A stretch of DNA of 64,000 nt. It comes from Paenibacillus silviterrae (lineage in GTDB: Bacteria; Bacillota; Bacilli; Paenibacillales; NBRC-103111). The stretch covers positions 1-64,000 of the forward strand of contig NZ_JASKUT010000001.1 of the NCBI RefSeq assembly GCF_030167925.1. The letters are read 5' to 3'. A program made the position numbers and the translations under genes. Positions 30,535-39,540 of the stretch are shown one piece after another; positions within the stretch are counted from its first letter, which is position 1, and each line of letters begins with the position of its first letter. The notes under the pieces were generated by a model, which saw only the letters and a program-made list of their open reading frames with translations, was not told the origin of the DNA and did no database searches.

Positions 30535-31242
30535 ATGGTTACTGTAGTCGTCTGCACCATGAGACCCTCCTATATCGATAACGTTTTTGACAATTACCAT
30601 AGGCAATCATGGAAAGAGAAGGAGCTTATGATCATTTTAAATAAAGATGATATGGACATCGGGGAGTGGTATGAGAGAGCGAAGGACCACAAAGATATCG
30701 TTGTGTATCAGCTGCCGCAAGAATACACCTTAGGCAAATGCCTGAATTGGGCGATAAAAAGAGCTAGCCATTCAATCATCGCCAAATTTGACGATGACGA
30801 CTATTACGGCCCTGATTATCTTAAGGAATCCATGCATGCCATGAAGAAGAAGAAAGCTCCTATCGTAGGGAAAACGACATGTTATATGTATTTTGAAGCA
30901 GAGAATGCACTCATGCTCTTCCGCAAAGGCAGGGAAAAACAATACCGGCCTAAAATTAAGGGTGGGACACTGCTGTTTAAAAGGTCTGTTTGGGACAAGG
31001 TCAAGTTCCCCGAGAATCGGATATCAGGTAGTGATGCACGCTGGTTACTTAACTGTGGCAAGGCGGGATTCAAAGTGTACTCTGTTTCCAAAAACAATTA
31101 TGTATGTGTTCGCAGAGGGGATCTTACCACCCATACACAAAAGAAGAGTACAAGTAATTATATGGCCGCATGTCAAATGATTGCATTTACAAGTGACTTT
31201 ATTCCGTTAATCACTAAAAGGTTTAAGTCAAATAAAGACTAG
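30535..31242 (+). CDS. GT2 glycosyltransferase, third tandem pair
   Basis: The 235-residue third GT2 paralogue opens with VTVVVCTMRPSYIDNVF, has the KFDDDDYYG metal site and ISGSDARWLLNCGKAG. The ATG at 30535 is preferred to the one at 30526 because AAAGGGG is nine bases upstream and the N-terminus then aligns with the other copies. It is the last gene of the operon and is followed by a strong terminator. It is intermediate in charge. With its GT4 partner it forms the third copy of the two-gene cassette. Confidence 0.88.
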   Translation: MVTVVVCTMRPSYIDNVFDNYHRQSWKEKELMIILNKDDMDIGEWYERAKDHKDIVVYQLPQEYTLGKCLNWAIKRASHSIIAKFDDDDYYGPDYLKESMHAMKKKKAPIVGKTTCYMYFEAENALMLFRKGREKQYRPKIKGGTLLFKRSVWDKVKFPENRISGSDARWLLNCGKAGFKVYSVSKNNYVCVRRGDLTTHTQKKSTSNYMAACQMIAFTSDFIPLITKRFKSNKD

Positions 31243-31257
31243 CGCCAAGCTATAATA

Positions 31258-31302
31258 CGAAAAGATGACTCCTGAACTTGTCGAGGGGTCATCTTCGTTT
31301 AA
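31258..31302. terminator. Bidirectional terminator after the third GT4-GT2 pair
   Basis: AAGATGACTCC pairs with GGGGTCATCTT around a 12-base loop, with A-rich and T-rich flanks, between convergent genes. Confidence 0.82.
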
Positions 31303-31309
31303 GTGACTA

Positions 31310-32026
31310 TTACTGATTTTCCAACCATTGTTCAGGAGGAACGTCTCTTAATTTCTTAGCCGGCGTTCCCGCAACGATTTCTTTGGCAGGAACATCACGC
31401 GTTACTGTGCTTCCTGCAGCGACAAGACTGTCCTCCGCAACGATTCTCCCCGGAAGAATGGTCGCATTGGCCCCGATTCTTCCACCCCTTTTGATGGTTG
31501 CACCCTTGAATTTACCAAAGCGCTCTTTCGTCCTAGATACATAGTTATCGTTAGTCGTTACTACACAAGGAGCAATAAATACAAAATCCTCTAGAGTTGA
31601 ATAAGCGCATATATAGCTATTGGTTTCGAGCTTGCAATTTTCCCCGATGGTACAATTGTTCTCTACTGCCACGCCCCTGCCAATTATGGTTTTACTGCCG
31701 ATAACGACCCTTTCACGTACAGTTGCAAGGTCAGCCACGAATACATGATCACCCAGATGTGCATCGGCATAAATGATTGCAGACGTACCCACCGTACAAT
31801 AATCGCCAATCGTTGCGGGAGGGAGATTGTTTGGGTGTTGGGTCGTGGCAGAGTTCAATGCTTTCATCGGTTTCTTGCCAATGACGGCATTATCGTGTAT
31901 CACGACATGACTACCGATCACTGTCCCATCATAGATAATAACATTGTGTCCAATCACAACATGGCTTCCGAATGTGACGTTATTCCCAACGACGACATGG
32001 CGGCCCATAGTTACATGACCGTACAT
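31310..32026 (-). CDS. Hexapeptide-repeat N-acetyltransferase (WbpD type)
   Basis: The 238-residue left-handed beta-helix acyltransferase is made almost entirely of hexapeptide repeats (IGSHVV, VGNNVT, IGHNVI and so on) with an insertion near residues 51-70. A C-terminal cap contains PAKEIVAGTPAKKL. In the WbpA-B-E-D-I pathway this type acetylates the 3-amino group of UDP-GlcNAc3NA to give UDP-GlcNAc(3NAc)A. The context supports this: the aminotransferase lies nine bases upstream and the oxidoreductase before that, in one leftward operon. GAGGTGGG precedes the ATG. It is longer than the shortest family members, so a related sugar-3- or 4-acetyltransferase is possible. Confidence 0.78.
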   Translation of the reverse strand: MYGHVTMGRHVVVGNNVTFGSHVVIGHNVIIYDGTVIGSHVVIHDNAVIGKKPMKALNSATTQHPNNLPPATIGDYCTVGTSAIIYADAHLGDHVFVADLATVRERVVIGSKTIIGRGVAVENNCTIGENCKLETNSYICAYSTLEDFVFIAPCVVTTNDNYVSRTKERFGKFKGATIKRGGRIGANATILPGRIVAEDSLVAAGSTVTRDVPAKEIVAGTPAKKLRDVPPEQWLENQ

Positions 32027-32035
32027 TATCCCACC

Positions 32036-33133
32036 TCACGGTTTGGCGATTTCAAATACTTTCTCCACTATATAAGTTTGATCTTTCATTGTTAGATGGG
32101 CATGCATTGGAAGTGCAAGTGCACGCTCGCATAATGTTTCGGAGACCGGCAAATCACCTGGCTTGTAACCAAGGGAGGCGAAGGCATTTTGAAGGTGCAG
32201 CGGGCAAGGATAATAATGTCCGGTTGAAATACCTACTTGCTTTAAACGAGATGCCAATTGCATACGCTTAGAAGATTCAACAATGAAGAGATGAAATACA
32301 TGGCTTACCTCAGGGGATATAAACGGAAGACCGACTACGCCTTTCAAATGTTGAACATAATAAGCCGCTTTCTGCTGTCGAAGCGTATTCCACTCCTGAA
32401 GTTTACGCAGCTTCACCCGAAGTATGGCAGCTTGGAGAGAGTCTAATCTACTGTTATATCCGATGATATCGTGATAATATCTTCTGTTGCTACCGTGTAA
32501 ACTTAATAATCTAACTTTGTCGGCGATGGAATCGTCATTCGTTATGACCATGCCGCCGTCTCCGTAGGCCCCCAAGTTTTTTGTTGGGAAGAAGGATACA
32601 CATCCGACTGTTCCGAGAGCTCCCACCGGCTTTCCCTTATAGCGCGCCCCTAATGCCTGACATGCGTCTTCGATAATGTGAAGATTGTAATTGTGAGCCA
32701 GTTCATGAAAAGCATCCATATCCGCCGGCTGACCAAAGATGTGGACAGGAATAATGGCTTTTGTTTTAATAGTGATTTTTTTCTCCGTTTCCTTCGGACA
32801 TAGATTATAGGTGCGAGGATCTATATCGGCAAATACAGGGGTAGCACCGACTCTGGAGATAGCTTCTGCTGTGGCAAAGAAGGTGTAGGGGGTTGTGATG
32901 ACCTCATCCCCGACGCCGATGCCGCACGCTTCTAAAGCCAATACCAAAGCATCGGTACCGTTGGCAGTAGAAACTGCATGCCGTGCGTCGGTAAATTCCT
33001 CCATTTCCTTCTCGAAGGCTTGCACTTCTGGCCCGGAGATATAAACGCCGCTATCGAAAACCTGTTCTGTCACTTTCATAATTTCATGTTTCAATTCTAG
33101 GTATTGTGCACGCAAATCGATGAGAGGTATCAC
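32036..33133 (-). CDS. DegT/DnrJ/EryC1 sugar aminotransferase (WbpE type)
   Basis: The 365-residue PLP enzyme transfers an amino group from glutamate to a keto sugar nucleotide. It begins MIPLIDLRAQYLELKHEI, binds PLP with the TANGTDALVLAL segment (near 58-69) and EDACQALGARYKG (near 155-167), and carries the Schiff-base lysine in FFPTKNLGAYGDGG (near residue 185). Given its neighbours it probably aminates UDP-3-keto-GlcNAcA. It overlaps the oxidoreductase gene by four bases, as expected for consecutive enzymes that share an unstable keto intermediate. Confidence 0.87.
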   Translation of the reverse strand: MIPLIDLRAQYLELKHEIMKVTEQVFDSGVYISGPEVQAFEKEMEEFTDARHAVSTANGTDALVLALEACGIGVGDEVITTPYTFFATAEAISRVGATPVFADIDPRTYNLCPKETEKKITIKTKAIIPVHIFGQPADMDAFHELAHNYNLHIIEDACQALGARYKGKPVGALGTVGCVSFFPTKNLGAYGDGGMVITNDDSIADKVRLLSLHGSNRRYYHDIIGYNSRLDSLQAAILRVKLRKLQEWNTLRQQKAAYYVQHLKGVVGLPFISPEVSHVFHLFIVESSKRMQLASRLKQVGISTGHYYPCPLHLQNAFASLGYKPGDLPVSETLCERALALPMHAHLTMKDQTYIVEKVFEIAKP

Positions 33134-34206
33134 GGTTGCTGCCCTCCTTTATTGTTATTCATTTCCTCTAGATCGAAAGAATCTAATGGAAGCCCCACCG
33201 GTGCTCCTTCCTTTATAGACTTATATATTGCTAAAACAACCTCTAGGGAGTGAAGAGATGACTTAACCGACACAAGAGGAGACGTATTGGATTGGATTGC
33301 ATGGATTAAATCCTTGTAAAGTGGCGTATACGAAATTTCTGCAGTATGAGGGATGTGATTCTCTTTGTCTTTGTCTGCTTCGAAGATCCATTGGCTGAAC
33401 TGACTTAGTCTATCGCCTTCTAGGGATACAGTACCTTTATCTCCAAATAGGCTGATCGAAGTAAGTAGGCTTCGGGGATATACAATAGAGGAGGCTTCGA
33501 TAAGTCCAGTTGCACCATTTTCAAAGTGTAGTATAGCTGTCCCCATATTTTCCACTTGCAAGGGTTGCCCGATTGTACTCGCTGCAGCATAGACAGACGT
33601 TACACGTCCTAGCAGCCATTGGAGTAAGTCAATGTAATGAATGCACTGATTAATAAACAATCCCCCACCTTTAGGCCAAGAGTTTCTCCAGGGGCTGCTG
33701 TGGTAATATTGGAGGTTGCGGTTCCAGCGCATGGAAACAACAGCATGAACCATTTTACCAAAGCGCCCCTCATCAACGCACTTCTTCATCGCTTGCAGTT
33801 GAGGTAAGTACCGGGTTTGTAGAGATACTGCCAGTATTTTACCGCTCCGTTCCGCTTCTTCTGCTACTTTTCTCGCATCTGAGATTGATAATGCCAGCGG
33901 TTTCTCAACCAACACATGATGGCCGGATCGAAGAGCTGCGAGCGATAACTGAGCGTGAGTATCGGTACTAGACGCAATAACAACAAGGTCAATATCATTG
34001 CTGCGCAAACACTCATCGAAATTCGTATAGAGTGCCAGACATGGGTTGTTGGACATCCCGATTCGATCCCGAAAGGAATTGAGCCGCTCTTGATCAATAT
34101 CACAGAGAGCAACTAATTTCGCTTCGGCCCCAATTTCCGATATCGCACGAACATGTTTCTCCGCAATAAAGCCGCACCCTATTAAGGCGATTCTAACGGG
34201 TTTCAA
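33130..34206 (-). CDS. Gfo/Idh/MocA oxidoreductase (WbpB type)
   Basis: The 358-residue NAD-dependent dehydrogenase has the N-terminal Rossmann motif VRIALIGCGFIAEKHVRAIS and the VEKPLALS segment with the conserved lysine (near residue 96). The C-terminal alpha/beta domain includes WPKGGGLFINQCIHYIDLLQ, with the catalytic-type histidine. In the WbpB/WbpE pair it oxidises C3 of UDP-GlcNAc uronate. The TTG at 34206 is chosen over the ATG at 34257 because AGGAGGAG lies seven bases upstream and the protein then starts directly at the Rossmann strand. It heads a three-gene operon with the aminotransferase and acetyltransferase. Confidence 0.85.
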   Translation of the reverse strand: MKPVRIALIGCGFIAEKHVRAISEIGAEAKLVALCDIDQERLNSFRDRIGMSNNPCLALYTNFDECLRSNDIDLVVIASSTDTHAQLSLAALRSGHHVLVEKPLALSISDARKVAEEAERSGKILAVSLQTRYLPQLQAMKKCVDEGRFGKMVHAVVSMRWNRNLQYYHSSPWRNSWPKGGGLFINQCIHYIDLLQWLLGRVTSVYAAASTIGQPLQVENMGTAILHFENGATGLIEASSIVYPRSLLTSISLFGDKGTVSLEGDRLSQFSQWIFEADKDKENHIPHTAEISYTPLYKDLIHAIQSNTSPLVSVKSSLHSLEVVLAIYKSIKEGAPVGLPLDSFDLEEMNNNKGGQQP

Positions 34207-34671
34207 CGGGAAGCTCCTCCTCATGCCAAAATTAAATGACAATATATTATATGGCATGTAACTCTAGATGGAATGGACGAACACCAAGTTGAAAGAAATA
34301 ACGCGCAAATGGGGGTCATTAATCTTAGACTAAACGTTACGAATACATTGATGACTCATTTTTGGGGCCATAATGTATTTCGATGAAGTGCACTCTAGCG
34401 TCACCTGGAGCGATGGTACAGCGTTTTGAAGGCCTATTCATGCTGGAAAATGGTTTAAATGGTAGATGCCGTGCCTTCCTCTCACAGATTACATAGAATA
34501 TTATGTAAGAAAAATAGCATTGGTTTCCGTTATCGACTTCTGAAAATACACATTGAAAAACGAAATAAAGTTCCCGTAACAATTATAGGGCTGTCGAATA
34601 TTGTTGCGGTGTTTAGTCTAGACGGCGTTTACAGGAAAAAGAATATACAAAATATATTATGGAGTGAGGAT
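34207..34671. other. Divergent 465-bp intergenic region at the edge of the fucose block
   Basis: It separates the leftward WbpB/E/D-type operon from the rightward gmd operon. On the minus strand CATATAATA (34253-34245) contains a perfect TATAAT and also a CATAnnnTA match, but no clear -35. On the plus strand the perfect inverted repeat TTACATA-6-TATGTAA lies at 34489-34508. Base composition turns AT-rich here. No gene is seen. Confidence 0.5.
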
Positions 34672-35757
34672 ATGAAAAAAAAGGCATTAATTACTGGAAT
34701 TACAGGTCAAGATGGTGCTTATTTAGCGAGATATTTATTAAATAAGGGGTATCAGGTCCATGGGATTAAACGCAGAGCATCGTCCATTAATACACAGAGA
34801 ATTGATCATTTATATCAAGAAAATTATGAGAGAAAAAGAAATTTCTTTTTGCATTATGGCGATCTTACCGATACGACAAACTTGATTCGTATCATAAACG
34901 AAATACAACCCGATGAAATTTATAATCTTGCCGCGCAAAGTCATGTCAAAGTATCCTTCGAGACGCCGGAATATACGGCAAACGCTGACGGGCTAGGTAC
35001 TTTACGCCTATTGGAAGCGATTCGGATTTTGAAATTAAACAAAAAAACGAAATTCTATCAAGCGTCCACAAGTGAATTATTCGGTAATGTCAGAGAAACA
35101 CCACAAACGGAATTAACCCCTTTTTATCCGCGCAGCCCTTATGCTGCTGCAAAGATTTACTCTTATTGGATTACTGTAAACTATCGTGAAGCTTATGGGT
35201 TGTTCGCATGTAACGGGATCCTGTTCAACCACGAATCGCCTTTACGCGGAGAAACCTTTGTTACTCGAAAAATTACCCGTTCTGCAGTTAGGATAAAATT
35301 GGGTTTACAGAGCAAGCTTTATCTTGGGAATTTGGATGCCAAACGGGACTGGGGCTATGCCAAAGACTATGTAGAAGCCATGTGGCTTATGCTTCAGCAG
35401 GAAACACCGGATGATTATGTTATTGCTACAGGCATGACCCATTCTGTACGGGAATTTGCTGAATTAGCTTTTGCCGAGGTTGGAATAAATATCGAATGGA
35501 CAGGAGAAGGCATAAATGAAAAGGGGATTGACAAAAAAACTGGAAACGTATTGATAGAAATTAGCCCGGATTATTTTCGTCCGACTGAAGTGGATATTCT
35601 ACTCGGTGATTCGAGCAAAGCCAGGGAGAAACTGGGGTGGAAACCAAAGGTGACTTTCAAAGAACTAATAAGCTTAATGATTAAGAGGGATCTTGTAGAA
35701 GCTGTAAACGATTCGATTATTAAAACAAATAATTATCGAAGCAGACTTGACGATTAA
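34672..35757 (+). CDS. gmd: GDP-mannose 4,6-dehydratase
   Basis: The 361-residue NADP-dependent SDR converts GDP-mannose to GDP-4-keto-6-deoxymannose, the first step to GDP-fucose. It has the Rossmann motif [44 protein letters not shown], the QSHVKVSF strand, the catalytic Thr/Glu in STSELFG, and YxxxK in [12 protein letters not shown], followed by [20 protein letters not shown]. The ATG at 34672 has GGAGTGAGG upstream; the frame is open further back but that part is not protein-like. The gene is AT-rich compared with the flanks. No GDP-mannose synthesis genes are in the window, so the substrate must come from elsewhere. Confidence 0.96.
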   Translation: MKKKALITGITGQDGAYLARYLLNKGYQVHGIKRRASSINTQRIDHLYQENYERKRNFFLHYGDLTDTTNLIRIINEIQPDEIYNLAAQSHVKVSFETPEYTANADGLGTLRLLEAIRILKLNKKTKFYQASTSELFGNVRETPQTELTPFYPRSPYAAAKIYSYWITVNYREAYGLFACNGILFNHESPLRGETFVTRKITRSAVRIKLGLQSKLYLGNLDAKRDWGYAKDYVEAMWLMLQQETPDDYVIATGMTHSVREFAELAFAEVGINIEWTGEGINEKGIDKKTGNVLIEISPDYFRPTEVDILLGDSSKAREKLGWKPKVTFKELISLMIKRDLVEAVNDSIIKTNNYRSRLDD

Positions 35758-35773
35758 AGGAGGGGAATTTTAG

Positions 35774-36739
35774 TTGAAGAGACATGAGAAAATTTATATC
35801 GCTGGTCACAAGGGATTAGTCGGATCCGCGATCAGGAGAAGATTAGAGCAGCTCGGATATGAAAATATGGTTTATTATTCGAGCAATCAGCTTGACTTGC
35901 TTGATCAGAAGGCTGTAGATACATTCTTTAAGAAAGAGAAGCCCGATTACGTCTTTCTGGCAGCGGCCAAGGTAGGCGGGATTTATGCTAATTCAACTTA
36001 TCCGGCAGAATTTATATATAAGAATCTTGTAATACAGTCCAATGTTATAGATGCATCCCACAGGTATGGAGTGAAAAAGTTGCTTTTTCTCGGAAGTTCA
36101 TGTATCTATCCCAAGTTTTCACCCCAGCCGATGAAGGAACAATATTTATTAACAGGACAGCTTGAACCGACGAATGAACCTTATGCAATTGCGAAAATCG
36201 CCGGAATCAAAATGTGTGAAGCTTATAATCGCCAACATAATACAAATTTCATTTGCGTCATGCCGACAAACCTTTACGGACCGAATGACAATTTCGATAT
36301 CCTGCATTCTCATGTTGTACCGGCATTAATACGTAAGTTTCACGAAGCGAAATTACAAAAGCAGAAGGTAGTCGAAGTATGGGGGACGGGATCGCCAAAA
36401 AGGGAATTTCTGTTTGTTGACGATTTAGCGGAAGCCTGCATTTATCTCATGAATAACTTTGATTATGGAGATATCGGTCCATTTATTAATATTGGAACAG
36501 GAAAAGAGCTGAGTATCAAAGAGTTATCTCAAAAAGTGAAGGATATTATTAATTTTACAGGTGATCTTGAATTTAATAATCAAAAACCCGACGGGGCGCC
36601 CCGTAAACTCCTTGATGTTTCTAAAATGAATGCTTTGGGATGGAGTGCAAAAACATCATTGGAAGAGGGGCTTACGATTACCTACCACTGGTACTTAAAT
36701 CGATTAGCAGGCGGTGGGAATACAGTTGGCGAAAGATAA
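35774..36739 (+). CDS. fcl: GDP-L-fucose synthase
   Basis: The 321-residue epimerase/reductase makes GDP-L-fucose from the Gmd product. It starts with IYIAGHKGLVGSAIRRRLE (Rossmann loop), AAAKVGGIYAN, LLFLGSSCIYP with the catalytic serine, and YxxxK in EPYAIAKIAGIKM. The conserved His appears in DILHSHVVPALIRK. The TTG at 35774 follows AAAGGAGGGG. It overlaps the following fucosyltransferase gene, which ties production and use of GDP-fucose together. Confidence 0.95.
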   Translation: MKRHEKIYIAGHKGLVGSAIRRRLEQLGYENMVYYSSNQLDLLDQKAVDTFFKKEKPDYVFLAAAKVGGIYANSTYPAEFIYKNLVIQSNVIDASHRYGVKKLLFLGSSCIYPKFSPQPMKEQYLLTGQLEPTNEPYAIAKIAGIKMCEAYNRQHNTNFICVMPTNLYGPNDNFDILHSHVVPALIRKFHEAKLQKQKVVEVWGTGSPKREFLFVDDLAEACIYLMNNFDYGDIGPFINIGTGKELSIKELSQKVKDIINFTGDLEFNNQKPDGAPRKLLDVSKMNALGWSAKTSLEEGLTITYHWYLNRLAGGGNTVGER

Positions 36740-37568
36740 AAATGATGTGATAACGAAGTCAACACTTGGTCTGGAAGGCCGGTTTGGAAATCAGGTATTT
36801 GCGTACGCTTTTATGAAGATCTATGCAAAACACTATAATTTAAAAATCGAAACACGGGATTGGATCGGACAATATTTATTCGGTCATAAAGATCCACCGA
36901 TAACAAAGGAATTACCGATAGTTCGTCCTAGAGAATCTGATTTAAGGAAAATATTTGAAAGTAAAAAAAATGACGTAGCAAAGCTGCGGCTTAAAAATGT
37001 TGATCTTAAGGGATCGACCAATTATTATTCTAAATATTTTTCCAAGTATAAAAAATACTTCCGATCGCTATTCGTACCCGTTCCTCAAATTGAAAATGAA
37101 ATGAACAAGGGTCTGGCTATATTAAGATCAAAGGGGAATACCATAGTCGGTTTGCATTTAAGAAGAGGAGATTATTTGGATTATAAGGGACACTATGCTT
37201 ATTTTGTTGCTCCGGCCAGTTGGTACATTGAATGGCTTGACCGGATTTGGAAAAAACTTGATAAACCTGTTTTATTTATTGCTAGTGACGAACCACAAAG
37301 CGTTATTCACGACTTTGCAAAATTTCGACCAATAACATCCCAGGATTTAAATATGTATGGAAAACTTAAACCGGAGGCAAATTTTTATCCTGATTTCTAT
37401 TTATTAAGTAAATGTGATATTTTGGCCATCTCCAATAGCTCCTTCTCGTTCTCAGCAAGTATGCTTAATACTAGATGCAAATTATTTCTCCGTCCGCAAC
37501 AATCAACTCAAAAACTGATAAAATATGATCCTTGGGATGCCCCGGTGAAATTAATTGAAAAAAAATAA
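36726..37568 (+). CDS. GT11-like alpha-1,2-fucosyltransferase
   Basis: The 280-residue product has the GT11/O-fucosyltransferase signature: LEGRFGNQVFAYAFMKIYAK near the N-terminus (acceptor loop) and the GDP-fucose-binding HLRRGDYLDYKGH (near residues 141-153). Later come PVLFIASDEPQ and the final SNSSFSFSASML motif. It probably adds fucose from GDP-fucose to a surface glycan. The TTG at 36726 is preferred because GGTGGG lies upstream at a suitable distance; a GTG at 36714 is the alternative. It directly follows gmd and fcl in an AT-rich block. Confidence 0.85.
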   Translation: MAKDKNDVITKSTLGLEGRFGNQVFAYAFMKIYAKHYNLKIETRDWIGQYLFGHKDPPITKELPIVRPRESDLRKIFESKKNDVAKLRLKNVDLKGSTNYYSKYFSKYKKYFRSLFVPVPQIENEMNKGLAILRSKGNTIVGLHLRRGDYLDYKGHYAYFVAPASWYIEWLDRIWKKLDKPVLFIASDEPQSVIHDFAKFRPITSQDLNMYGKLKPEANFYPDFYLLSKCDILAISNSSFSFSASMLNTRCKLFLRPQQSTQKLIKYDPWDAPVKLIEKK

Positions 37569-37663
37569 AAAATCGCCCTGTAAAACGAGACTCAGACGCC
37601 GTTTCCGACAAACAGTATATACAAAAATATTCATTAATAACTCGAAAAGTAAGAGGTGATAAC

Positions 37664-39496
37664 GTGATCGTAAAAGGTTATCCCAAAATTAAAAACGCAG
37701 CTTCAATATCGAAACAAAAAACTAAAAATCTTAAAAGAAAACTAAAAAAAAAACGATTAAGAAAGCGTCGAGAACACAAAAGCACTAAAAAAAAATTGAA
37801 AAAAACCACAAAAAAAACAATGAAAAAAACCACAAAAAAAACTGCAAGCAAAGGTAAAAAAGTGGTTGCAAAAAAAGTTACAAAAAAGACCTCAAAGAAA
37901 ACCTCGAAAAAAACAAAAAAAATCATAAAAAAAGAAGCGGATATCCGGATAAAAAAAAAGAATTTAAGCAGCATACCCCCGGGTATTTATCCACAATATT
38001 TAACTGCGGCTAGGGATTTAATCCGACAGGAACGATTGAGAATATTGGTACTAATAAAACCGTTTAAATCCATGCAGGGAGCACAGTATCATCCAGTAAT
38101 CGAGGCCATGAAGAAGTATGCAGAGATTCGTTGTTGGTCATCAAATGGAAATATTCAAGTGATACTGGAAAAACTAAACTGGAAGCCGGATTTTATCTTC
38201 ATTTATGATTATGAAAGCAGCGTTTATTCCCCTTTCATTGCCGATTTGCATAAGGTTGACATCCCTAAAGGTTGTTATGTGTTAAATATACATGATCGTC
38301 CGGAACTTCGAAGGACATATATTTTAAAGAATAATGTCGATCTCTTATTTGCGTCATCGAAGCAGGAATTTCTGAAGATATTTCCGGAAAGCGAGGATAG
38401 ATTCAGAGGGTTGCCTTGTTCAATTCACCCTGAATATACGAAAGATAGAATGAAATCATTCAATCAATGTGCTCACCAGTTAATTGCCTATATAAAAGAC
38501 TGTGTAATTATGAAAAATTTTTCGAAAAGGATTAAAACAGGGGTTATTCCGCAAAAGAAGAAATTGAAAGTATTGATGCTTATTAAGGAGATTGACAAAT
38601 TGATGCCAAAACATCAGCACAAATACGATATGATCAAGGCTATTCAACAATTTGCGGATGTTTATTACTGGCATAAGAACGGAGATATATTAGAAATATT
38701 AAAAGAAATCAAAATTACTCCGGATTTTATTCTCCATTATGATATAGAGTGGAACTATTTTTTTTCTCCTCAGATAACGAATCTGGCTAAAGTAAAGATA
38801 CCTAAGGCATGCTATGTCCTTGACATTCATTGGAGACCCTATAAAAGAAAAGCATATTTTCATGAAAATGCAAAACCGGACATAATCTTCTCGGCAACTA
38901 AAAACCCCTTCTTAAAAGCTTTTCCCGAATGCATTGATCGATTTAGATGGGTGCCGTTTGCAATAAATACTGATATTATCACGGACTATAGGTTAAAGAA
39001 AGACATTGATTTTTCTCTCATGGGCCTGCTCCATCCGCCTGGGCGGTATCCATTTAGGGAAAGAGTACTGGAAAGGATGAATAGAGTCGATGGTTTTGTC
39101 CATTTCGAACATCCGGGCCAAAAAGTTCAACATAGCCCTGGAGTTTTAATCAATTCGGAATATGCCAGGACTATTAATAGGACGAAAATGTTTTTTACAT
39201 GTGGCAGCGATTTTGAAATTCCTGTAGCAAAATTTTTTGAAGGGCCTGGATGCAAGTCCTTATTAATGGCAAAGCCCAATCAAGATATTTTAGAACTGGG
39301 TTTTAAGGATGGAGTAAATTTCATAGCCTGCGACGAAAATAACCTTTACGAAAAAGCAATGTATTATCAAACCAATAACTTGAAGCGAGAGCTGATTACT
39401 CAAAATGGCTATAACTTTATTCAGACTTTCCATAATAACCAATGGCGCGCCTATCAAATTGTATCTGCTATGAAAGAGTTTCTGAAACGAAAGTAG
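37664..39496 (+). CDS. CgeB-like glycosyltransferase with duplicated domain and histone-H1-like lysine tail
   Basis: The 610-residue product has three parts. Residues 15-100 are a Lys/Thr/Arg-rich tail of KKTxKK type (for example KKTTKKTMKKTTKKTASKGK), unlike anything in ordinary transferases. Residues about 120-270 and about 315-608 are related to each other: ILVLIKPFKSM/VLMLIKEIDKLM, RCWSSNGNI/YYWHKNGDI, KPDFIFIYDYE/TPDFILHYDIE, IPKGCYVLNIHDR/IPKACYVLDIHWR. Only the second copy continues into the donor-binding end (KFFEGPGCKSLLMAKPNQD). This matches CgeB/DUF3880-type transferases; B. subtilis CgeB is a spore outer-layer protein. Several long A runs occur in the tail. GTG start with AGAGGTGA upstream. 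Basic tail function is unknown; it may hold the enzyme on an acidic surface. Confidence 0.75.
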   Translation: MIVKGYPKIKNAASISKQKTKNLKRKLKKKRLRKRREHKSTKKKLKKTTKKTMKKTTKKTASKGKKVVAKKVTKKTSKKTSKKTKKIIKKEADIRIKKKNLSSIPPGIYPQYLTAARDLIRQERLRILVLIKPFKSMQGAQYHPVIEAMKKYAEIRCWSSNGNIQVILEKLNWKPDFIFIYDYESSVYSPFIADLHKVDIPKGCYVLNIHDRPELRRTYILKNNVDLLFASSKQEFLKIFPESEDRFRGLPCSIHPEYTKDRMKSFNQCAHQLIAYIKDCVIMKNFSKRIKTGVIPQKKKLKVLMLIKEIDKLMPKHQHKYDMIKAIQQFADVYYWHKNGDILEILKEIKITPDFILHYDIEWNYFFSPQITNLAKVKIPKACYVLDIHWRPYKRKAYFHENAKPDIIFSATKNPFLKAFPECIDRFRWVPFAINTDIITDYRLKKDIDFSLMGLLHPPGRYPFRERVLERMNRVDGFVHFEHPGQKVQHSPGVLINSEYARTINRTKMFFTCGSDFEIPVAKFFEGPGCKSLLMAKPNQDILELGFKDGVNFIACDENNLYEKAMYYQTNNLKRELITQNGYNFIQTFHNNQWRAYQIVSAMKEFLKRK

Positions 39497-39540
39497 CTGC
39501 ATATTCGTTGTTTCGTGGCATTTCTAAGGAGGGGGATTAT

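Noticed and set aside
34492..34500. CATAGAATA as a sixth sigma-K promoter before gmd
   Set aside because: The -10 matches, but no AC core lies 16-18 bases upstream, it is 170 bases from the start codon, and it is part of a TTACATA inverted repeat that explains it equally well.
34459..34671. N-terminal extension of gmd
   Set aside because: The frame is open upstream, but GGAGTGAGG precedes the ATG at 34672, and the protein there begins directly with the Rossmann strand; the upstream residues are not protein-like.
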